Assembly: GCA_016188495.1 (NCBI GenBank)
Contig: JACPHU010000027.1
Span: forward strand, 1 to 36,469
Source of the DNA: Candidatus Uhrbacteria bacterium
GTDB lineage: Bacteria; Patescibacteriota; Patescibacteriia; UBA9934; GWF2-40-263
DNA length: 36,469 bases
Reading direction: 5' to 3'
Position numbers and translations under genes: made by a program
The notes under the pieces: generated by a model
What the model saw: the letters and a program-made list of their open reading frames with translations, nothing else
What the model was told of the DNA's origin: nothing
Databases searched by the model: none
Shown: piece after piece, positions 27,249 to 34,055 of the stretch
How positions within the stretch are numbered: the first letter of the stretch is position 1
Layout of the letters: every line of letters starts with the position of its first letter

Positions 27249-27324
27249 GTCCTTGTAGCTCAACTGGATAGAGCGGCAGCGTCCTAAGCTGAGGATGGGG
27301 GTTCAAGTCCCTCCTGGGACACCA
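27249..27324 (+). tRNA. tRNA-Arg (CCT)
   Basis: Acceptor GTCCTTG/CTGGGAC, anticodon loop GTCCTAA, T-loop TTCAAGT, encoded CCA. Confidence 0.93.
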
Positions 27325-27325
27325 C

Positions 27326-27397
27326 CCTACACTCTGGCTGTGTATTTCAGAGCCATAGTGTAGGGTGTCACCCATAGCCTCACAGGCGACGGGTGGC
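27326..27397 (+). terminator. Tandem GC-rich hairpins downstream of tRNA-Arg(CCT)
   Basis: CCCTACACTcTGGCT...AGCCAtAGTGTAGGG, then CACCC...GGGTG; no strong T-run. Confidence 0.45.
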
Positions 27398-27411
27398 GTA
27401 AGTTTAAAAAT

Positions 27412-27427
27412 TGTTTCATGTGAAACA
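27412..27427 (+). promoter_or_regulatory. parS-like site
   Basis: TGTTTCATGTGAAACA: 15/16 identity to the classic parS TGTTTCACGTGAAACA. Confidence 0.55.
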
Positions 27428-27428
27428 T

Positions 27429-28097
27429 ATGTCAGATTTCAATCCGAAAGAAGTTGGTTTCCTGGTTGATATGGATGGTCTTCTGATTAATTCTGAAAAA
27501 ATTGCTCATGAAGTGTTCCTTACACTGTGTAATCAGCACGGAGGTCACTTCAATAAAGAGATTCATTCAAATATTCTTGGGACAGAAAGTGAATTTTGGT
27601 CTAATTATGTTGTTGATCATTGTAAACTTGATATAAATAGCGAAGTTTTTCTTCATGATTTTTATCAAGTCTACAGAGAAATTCTTGATCAGAGAATTGC
27701 TTTGATGCCCGGAGTAAAAGAGTTTTTAGATTGGATTTCAATTAAAGGATATGAAAAGTGTCTGGTCACAAGTTCGGGAAAAGAAAATACTCAAAAAAAT
27801 CTTAAAAAGGTTGGCTTAGATGAATATTTTTTCTATAGAATTACCGCCGATGTTACTTCTCGTGGGAAACCGGATCCAGAGCCCTATCAGTTAGCTGCAT
27901 CCTTGATTAATCGTGATTTAAAATAGTGTTTTGTTTTAGAAGATTCACCCAGCGGAACATTGTCTGGATCCACTGCTGGTTGTACCGTTATTGCGATACC
28001 AACCGAATTTGTACAGAAAGATCGTTTTAATAAGGCAAAATTTATCCTTTCTCATATTAATGAAGCGATTCCGCTTCTTGAAAATATGGGCCTGTAG
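27429..28097 (+). pseudogene. HAD-superfamily hydrolase (beta-phosphoglucomutase-like) interrupted by an in-frame TAG at 27924-27926
   Basis: GFLVDMDGLLINSEKI...TSSGKENTQKNLKKVGLDEYFFYRITADVTSRGKPDPEPYQLAASLINRDLK*CFVLEDSPSGTLSGSTAGCTVIAIPTEF...LLENMGL*: homologous motifs continue in the same frame past TAG. Confidence 0.8.
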
Positions 28098-28163
28098 CTC
28101 AGTTGGTAGAGCGTTGCATTCGCATTGCAGAGGTCAGGGGTTCGACTCCCCTCAGGTCCACCA
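28088..28163 (+). tRNA. tRNA-Ala (CGC)
   Basis: Acceptor GGGCCTG/CAGGTCC with the G3:U70 identity pair, anticodon loop TTCGCAT, T-loop TTCGACT, encoded CCA. Confidence 0.95.
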
Positions 28164-28195
28164 AAAAATATCAGAATTATTCTGATATTTTTTTG
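28163..28195 (+). terminator. Terminator after tRNA-Ala
   Basis: AAAAAATATCAGAATtATTCTGATATTTTTTT. Confidence 0.7.
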
Positions 28196-28209
28196 TTTCA
28201 CATGAAACA
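28194..28209 (-). promoter_or_regulatory. Second parS-like site, exact reverse complement of the first
   Basis: TGTTTCACATGAAACA. Confidence 0.55.
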
Positions 28210-28654
28210 AAAAAAGTTAGAGATATTGGGTCGTAGTTTGAATGCGTATCTTGTCTTTGTTAGACGGTTTCGGTGTATCAAAAGTTTTTATTATGTAGAT
28301 CCACAACACTTAGCTCGGTGCGTAATTTGTTTATACATGAATTTATCGGGATGTGCTCTATCTATTGTAAGTTTATAGAGTGGTGAAATGATTGGATTCA
28401 CAAAAATTTTTTTTCGAAGGATTGTCATTAAATGCTGTTGGATTGTCGCGAGAATTACTTACCTCCAAAGCAGGCTCATAAGTATCGATTTTTTTACTTT
28501 AAAGTATCATTTTTGTCTAAACTAGTGTAGCCAAATATGGTTATTGTGGATAATTTTTCTTTTTTCGAGAGAATTTTTACTTTTTTTCGTAAATTTTAGT
28601 CCAATGACTGTTTTTTAGCTTTATTTTTTTAGCTAAAATTAGATAAAAAATGGA

Positions 28655-28683
28655 TTGACGACATTTGGTATTCATGCTATACT
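28655..28683 (+). promoter_or_regulatory. Sigma70-like promoter of the surface-protein cluster
   Basis: TTGACG (28655-28660), 17-bp spacer, TATACT (28678-28683). Confidence 0.65.
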
Positions 28684-28704
28684 ACTGTTGTAAAGGTTAA
28701 AGAT

Positions 28705-29610
28705 ATGAATAAAAAAGTTTTCACCTTTGCAGTTGTGGGGTTTTTTGTTTGGGGCTCGTTTGCTCAGGCTCAAATGTCCTCAACAAATTTCAAGATTCGA
28801 TGGGACTCTATTAGTACGGGTGGATCCGACACAGCGTCTTCGGCTAGTTACCTCTTAAGGGATACTGCCCAAACCGCTATTGCGGGCTCCTCTACAAGTG
28901 CTTCCTATCGACTTGATCAAGGATATAGATCAGGTGTTGATGAACAAATGATCTCCTTTGATGTATTTGTGCAGGATCTGTCTTTGGGACGTTCTGCCAC
29001 TGCTTTGTCTGGTACAACGGTTTCTGTTGATACAACAGGTCTTTCAATCAACAATTATGTTGGTTTAGTCCAAGATGTTGGATCTGGACAGGTATCGATG
29101 ATCGGCAAAATTCAATCTATCGGATCAGGAACCGTGACGGTTGATGTTTGGAAACATAGCGGGACGTTGGCGGTGGTTGATGGTGTGAATGATTCTCTTT
29201 ATCCCTTGACTGGTTCTGCTATTTCATTCGGACAGTTGAGTTCATCTTCTTTGAAAACGGCACTTATCGCCTTCGAGGTCACATCTGCCAATGACAACGG
29301 GTATGTGGTGCAAGTTTACGAGGATGGAAATCTCCGTAGCGGGAGTAATGAAATTTCTGATGTGGCAGATGGGTCTGTCAGTGTCGGTTCTGCAGAATAT
29401 GGAGCACGATCCTCAGATACTTCTTTGAGTGATTCTACCTTTGACACTTCTGATACGGCTCTAACGTCTGCTTTCCAAACCATTGCTTCAGAAAATACAG
29501 CAAGTTTTGCCAGTCGGAATTTTCTCACTCTCAAAACGGCTGTAGATCCCATTGCCTCTTCCGGAAGTTATGCGCATACGATTTCTTTTATTGCCTCTGG
29601 TAACTTTTAA
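28705..29610 (+). CDS. Secreted/surface hypothetical protein
   Basis: Signal peptide MNKKVFTFAVVGFFVWGSFAQAQ; Ser/Thr/Gly-rich beta-type sequence. Confidence 0.75.
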   Translation: MNKKVFTFAVVGFFVWGSFAQAQMSSTNFKIRWDSISTGGSDTASSASYLLRDTAQTAIAGSSTSASYRLDQGYRSGVDEQMISFDVFVQDLSLGRSATALSGTTVSVDTTGLSINNYVGLVQDVGSGQVSMIGKIQSIGSGTVTVDVWKHSGTLAVVDGVNDSLYPLTGSAISFGQLSSSSLKTALIAFEVTSANDNGYVVQVYEDGNLRSGSNEISDVADGSVSVGSAEYGARSSDTSLSDSTFDTSDTALTSAFQTIASENTASFASRNFLTLKTAVDPIASSGSYAHTISFIASGNF

Positions 29611-29613
29611 GAT

Positions 29614-30603
29614 ATGAAAAATGAGATTTCCCAAACATACGCGCTCAAGGCGATCTCAGTCATATGTGCAAATCGTTTACGTATTTTTTTCATCGGATGT
29701 TGTTCATTTGCTCTCTTGTTGATTGCGTTAGAAGTTCATGCAGCCGTCGTTTCTCCTAGTGTGTTGGAACTGTCTTCCACACGCGGGGCGGTGATTCATG
29801 AAACATTCACGATTCTCAACACGGGATCGAGTGAACAAACGTACTTTTTCGATCGGGTTACTTTCAAACCGATGGAAGAAACGGGAACGCCGTTGTTCTC
29901 TCAGGAAACAAAAGAAGCTGGCGCACTGACCTCCTGGATTTCTTTTCCACAGACCCAAGTGCGAATATCGCCTCAATCAAAAGCAGATGTTCCTTTCCAA
30001 ATAGCTATTCCAGATGACATTGCCTCGGGTGGATATTACGCCGCTATCACTGTTTCACCCACTCCTACAGATATTGTCACAACCAATGGCGCGATTGTGG
30101 ATGCTAAGACGGCCATTTTGGTTTTATTGACGGTCGAAGGTGAGACAACACAACAGCTGCAGCTGCTTGATTTTCACGGAACGCTCTTTTCTTCTTCTCT
30201 TCCTTTTAGTTCTTTTCAATTCAGAGTGCAGAATCAAGGAAACGTGCATGTGGTTCCTCAAGGTCAAATCACTCTCAAGGGGTTTTTGGGACAAACCTTC
30301 CATGTGATTGACGTCAACACGATTGAAGGAAGAGTTCTGCCCTCCTCCACCAGATTATTTGAAGCATCCTATCCCCAACAGGCACTCAGCTGGTTAGGTA
30401 AGGCTGGATATCAATTAAGCCATCTTGCTTTTGGTCCCGTGGCGGCAGATCTGTCATTGCACTATGGATCAGAGGGGACACTTTTCTCATCTTTGACGTT
30501 TTGGATCGTTCCTTGGGAGCTTTTGTGTATTTTCATGGGTGTGATCGTCATCATTCTCACGTTTTATTACCTGATACGGAAAAAAATTAACTCAACAAGA
30601 TAG
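29614..30603 (+). CDS. Exported membrane-anchored protein (DUF916/COG1470-like Ig fold)
   Basis: Signal-like N-terminus, beta-rich ectodomain (VLELSSTRGAVIHETFTILNTGSSEQTY...), C-terminal TM LLCIFMGVIVIILTFYYLIRKK. Confidence 0.7.
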   Translation: MKNEISQTYALKAISVICANRLRIFFIGCCSFALLLIALEVHAAVVSPSVLELSSTRGAVIHETFTILNTGSSEQTYFFDRVTFKPMEETGTPLFSQETKEAGALTSWISFPQTQVRISPQSKADVPFQIAIPDDIASGGYYAAITVSPTPTDIVTTNGAIVDAKTAILVLLTVEGETTQQLQLLDFHGTLFSSSLPFSSFQFRVQNQGNVHVVPQGQITLKGFLGQTFHVIDVNTIEGRVLPSSTRLFEASYPQQALSWLGKAGYQLSHLAFGPVAADLSLHYGSEGTLFSSLTFWIVPWELLCIFMGVIVIILTFYYLIRKKINSTR

Positions 30604-30616
30604 GTAAAAGTCATGT

Positions 30617-33600
30617 GTGCGTATTTTTAGGAGGATCATTCGAACCATCGCAACAGTCGCTGTCATCATTACGGCGTCTGTTGCGGTTGTTCCAACAACC
30701 TTTGCCACGACTCTTTCGGTGGCAAACGATTATCCTTCGACGCTAGAAACTTCGCAGGTTGCCAATCACACGTTGTTCTTTACAACTCCAACAAACATTA
30801 CAGAAGGTTCCACGCTTACCCTCACCTTTGCTTCGGCTTTTGATACCAGCTCTCTTGTTGAGGACGATATCGATCTTGCCGATGATGGCGTTGATCTCAC
30901 CACAGCCGCTGATTGTTCCGGGAGTGAAAAAGCGTCGGTCGCCATTGCTGCTGATGTGGTGACTCTCACGGTGTGTGTTGGTGACGGTGGCACCATTGCC
31001 GCTTCAAGCATTGTGACTGTGGAAATAGGAACCAATGCGACAAGTTCAGGAACAGGTGCCAACAAAATCACTAATCCATCCACCGCAGGAGATTATTTTG
31101 TCTCCATTGCCGGGACGTTTGGTGGTTCTGGATCGATCATCCTTCCTATCGGAGGAGATGATTCTATTGAAGTCACCGCAAATGTTCCTTCCTCAGGTGG
31201 AGGGGGCGAACAAAGGTCAGGTGGAGGAGGTTCTGTTGATACAACGGCTCCAGTGATTTCTCAGATTTTGGTGTCTGGTTTAACGACCGCAGAAGCCACG
31301 ATCAGTTGGGTGACTAACGAGCCAGCCACACAGGCCTTATCCTATGGATTAACCTCCAGTCTTGAGTTAGGTACCAAATCAACGAGTTCGTACTTTAGCT
31401 CTTATGCCGTCACATTGGATGAACTCACCCAAGGAACGACGTATTATTTTCAGATTTTTGCTTCAGACAGTAGTGGAAACGACGGGGTTTCTTCCCTGGT
31501 TACCTTTACGACGTTGGATGAGACATCCCCTCTCATCAGTGATATCCAGGTTCTGGATATCACGACTGTTTCTGCACGAGTTATTTGGACCACCAACGAG
31601 CCTGCCAATAGCGTTGTTTCTTATGGAACGACGACGACGTATTCGAATACTGTTTCAGAAAACAGTTTTGTCACCGCTCATTCCGTTGTGTTGACGGGAT
31701 TGAATCCGGCCACCCGTTATCACTTCCAAGTGTTGTCTACAGATTCCTCATTGAATCAGGCTTTTTCTTCTGATGGTACATTCACCACAGATACCGATGC
31801 CCCTCCGGCAAATGTGTCTGGACTCGCTGCCACACCAGCAGATGCTCAAATTGTTCTTTCTTGGATTAATCCCACAGATGAGGATTTATCAGGGATTCGT
31901 GTTTTGCAATGCGTGAATGGTTATCCAACAGGACCCGCAGATGTCACCTGCGATATTATCGGAAACAGTCTGGAAACTTCATTAATTCAAACAGATCTTT
32001 CCAACGGTACGGTTTATTATTTTGGAGTTTTTGCGTACGACCAATCAGGGCAGTTTGCTTCTGGAGCACTTGTGTCCGCGACACCCAGTGCTTCAGAAGA
32101 AGAGGTGCCCTTACCGGAACCTCCGGAGGAAATTCCTCCTGAGGAACCTCCTCTTACGCAATCAGAACAGACAGAACCTTCAGGATCAGGATCTACGGGC
32201 ACGGAATTTCCACAGGGATCGGCGGTTTCCTGTGGAGACGCTCTTTGCTCGGATACTGAATCGAATGGGTCTTGTCCGCAAGATTGTGGTGAACCTCCTG
32301 AAGAACCGACTCCTTTAGGTGAAGGAGAAGGAATATTCAGTCAGGTTGATCTCCGTTATTTCGTCGCAGATGGATCAATCGCGCTTAAGACCACCAGCTC
32401 CGGTGTGGTTGATGTGCTCCCCACAAGCACTGTGCGCGCAGCGATTCCCCGTTCCGTTTTATCCGACAACGTAAAGACGGTGTTTTTTACCGTAGGGTCG
32501 GACACGTACCTCATGCGTCTTGATGACGCTCTTGCTCTTTATGTATCGGATCTCACGATTCCAATAATGTCTGGTGTTCTTGATGTGACCGTGCTTGTCA
32601 CATTTAAGGACGCTTCGACACACTCTGTTTCTTCATACCTGAACGCTGTCGTGCCCGGTTTCGTGTCTCAGGTCATCGATGGTGAAGAAGCTCCCGTGAG
32701 TTCCGCGATTCTTTCGCTCTTTGAACGTGCTGATGGCGAATTTGTGGTATGGGATGGGTCCCCGTATGCGCAATTTAATCCAACGCACACCACTTCTGAT
32801 GGGTTTTTTGGATGGTATGTTCCAAATGGAACGTATGTCGTCCGAGCCCAGTCCGACGGATATGAGCCTTCTCAAACAGAAGCGCTCATTGTCAGAAACA
32901 ATATTGTAAATCCCCACTTGTTTCTTGCCTTGATCACACAAGAACAAGAAGAAGATTTACAACAGCCTGTCACGGCTCCCGTTACAGAAGAATCCCCTCC
33001 GTCTTCCGTTCAAGCGACGCTGGGCGCGTCCCTTGAGAGTGTACAAGAGATTCTGACCGTTATTCGGGAAGTGCCAGGAGTAGAAGAAGCGGCAGAGATT
33101 TCTCTCCCGGCTCTTGCTATTGTTGCCACAACGAGTCTTATTGTTCTTTCAACTGTTTTCGATCTTCTTCCTCTCCTTCAATATTTTTTCACGGCGCCTG
33201 TTCTCTTTTTTGGACGCCTTCGAAGGAAAGGTTATGGAATGGTCTATAACGGCATTGCCAAAACTCCTGTGGATCTGGCTGTGGTTCGATTGTTTGAGAC
33301 AACCTCAGAAAATGTCGCCCTTGGCAAACAGGATCGGCTTATTCAAAGTCGAGTCACGGACAAGGGTGGTCGATATTTTTTCCTCGTTCAACCAGGAACG
33401 TACCGTATTACAGTCACCAAATCAGGATTTCAGTTTCCTTCAGAGTATCTTCATGGGGTAAAAACAGATGGAAATTATCTAGATGTCTATCATGGCGAAC
33501 TTATTCATGTGACGTCTTCTGACGCTGTGATTACCGCCAATATTCCTCTTGATCCATCTCAAGCAGACAAATATCACACACCAAGTGCGATCGCTCGCAA

Positions 33601-34033
33601 AAATTCATTACGAAAGTTCCAACATATTGTTGCTTTCTCTGGAGTATTCTCCTCTCTTATTTTCGCTGCGATTCGCCCGAACGTTCTTTCTCTCTTGATG
33701 ATTTTGATACAAGGAGTGATTTATCTTTTTGTTCGTAGGTTAGCCACTCCTTATAAACCGATGAATTGGGGAATTGTTTACGATAAAAATACGGGTCGTC
33801 CACTGTCTCAGGTTGTTGCACGTATTTTTGAGCCAAAATATAACAAGCTCTTAGAAACACAGGTCACGGATTCGCGAGGACGTTATGCCTTTTTGCTCGG
33901 TCCAAACCTGTATTACGCCGTCTTCCAAAAATCAGGATTCAAAAAAACAGAGGTGAACCCTATTGATTATTCACATTCACCAGAACCAAAGAGTTTCTCT
34001 GAAAAAGTTTCTTTGGAAACGGAAAATGCTTAG
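30617..34033 (+). CDS. Large surface protein with fibronectin type III-like domains and carboxypeptidase-regulatory-like repeats
   Basis: Repeats TAEATISWVTNEPATQALSYG / TVSARVIWTTNEPANSVVSYG; TM segments; C-terminal repeats GMVYNGIAKTPVDLAVVRLFE...RYFFLVQPGTYRITVTKSGF and GIVYDKNTGRPLSQVVARIFE...RYAFLLGPNLYYAVFQKSGF. Confidence 0.8.
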   Translation: MRIFRRIIRTIATVAVIITASVAVVPTTFATTLSVANDYPSTLETSQVANHTLFFTTPTNITEGSTLTLTFASAFDTSSLVEDDIDLADDGVDLTTAADCSGSEKASVAIAADVVTLTVCVGDGGTIAASSIVTVEIGTNATSSGTGANKITNPSTAGDYFVSIAGTFGGSGSIILPIGGDDSIEVTANVPSSGGGGEQRSGGGGSVDTTAPVISQILVSGLTTAEATISWVTNEPATQALSYGLTSSLELGTKSTSSYFSSYAVTLDELTQGTTYYFQIFASDSSGNDGVSSLVTFTTLDETSPLISDIQVLDITTVSARVIWTTNEPANSVVSYGTTTTYSNTVSENSFVTAHSVVLTGLNPATRYHFQVLSTDSSLNQAFSSDGTFTTDTDAPPANVSGLAATPADAQIVLSWINPTDEDLSGIRVLQCVNGYPTGPADVTCDIIGNSLETSLIQTDLSNGTVYYFGVFAYDQSGQFASGALVSATPSASEEEVPLPEPPEEIPPEEPPLTQSEQTEPSGSGSTGTEFPQGSAVSCGDALCSDTESNGSCPQDCGEPPEEPTPLGEGEGIFSQVDLRYFVADGSIALKTTSSGVVDVLPTSTVRAAIPRSVLSDNVKTVFFTVGSDTYLMRLDDALALYVSDLTIPIMSGVLDVTVLVTFKDASTHSVSSYLNAVVPGFVSQVIDGEEAPVSSAILSLFERADGEFVVWDGSPYAQFNPTHTTSDGFFGWYVPNGTYVVRAQSDGYEPSQTEALIVRNNIVNPHLFLALITQEQEEDLQQPVTAPVTEESPPSSVQATLGASLESVQEILTVIREVPGVEEAAEISLPALAIVATTSLIVLSTVFDLLPLLQYFFTAPVLFFGRLRRKGYGMVYNGIAKTPVDLAVVRLFETTSENVALGKQDRLIQSRVTDKGGRYFFLVQPGTYRITVTKSGFQFPSEYLHGVKTDGNYLDVYHGELIHVTSSDAVITANIPLDPSQADKYHTPSAIARKNSLRKFQHIVAFSGVFSSLIFAAIRPNVLSLLMILIQGVIYLFVRRLATPYKPMNWGIVYDKNTGRPLSQVVARIFEPKYNKLLETQVTDSRGRYAFLLGPNLYYAVFQKSGFKKTEVNPIDYSHSPEPKSFSEKVSLETENA

Positions 34034-34055
34034 ATCTGTTTTGCGGAGTCATTCT

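Noticed and set aside
27924-27926. Alternative genetic code with TAG as sense
   Set aside because: polA and other intact genes in the window appear to end at TAG, so a global recoding is not supported.
28202-28378. Small ORF MKQKKLEILGRSLNAYLVFVRR...
   Set aside because: Starts inside the parS-like palindrome, is short, and has no recognisable domain or RBS; too weak to call.
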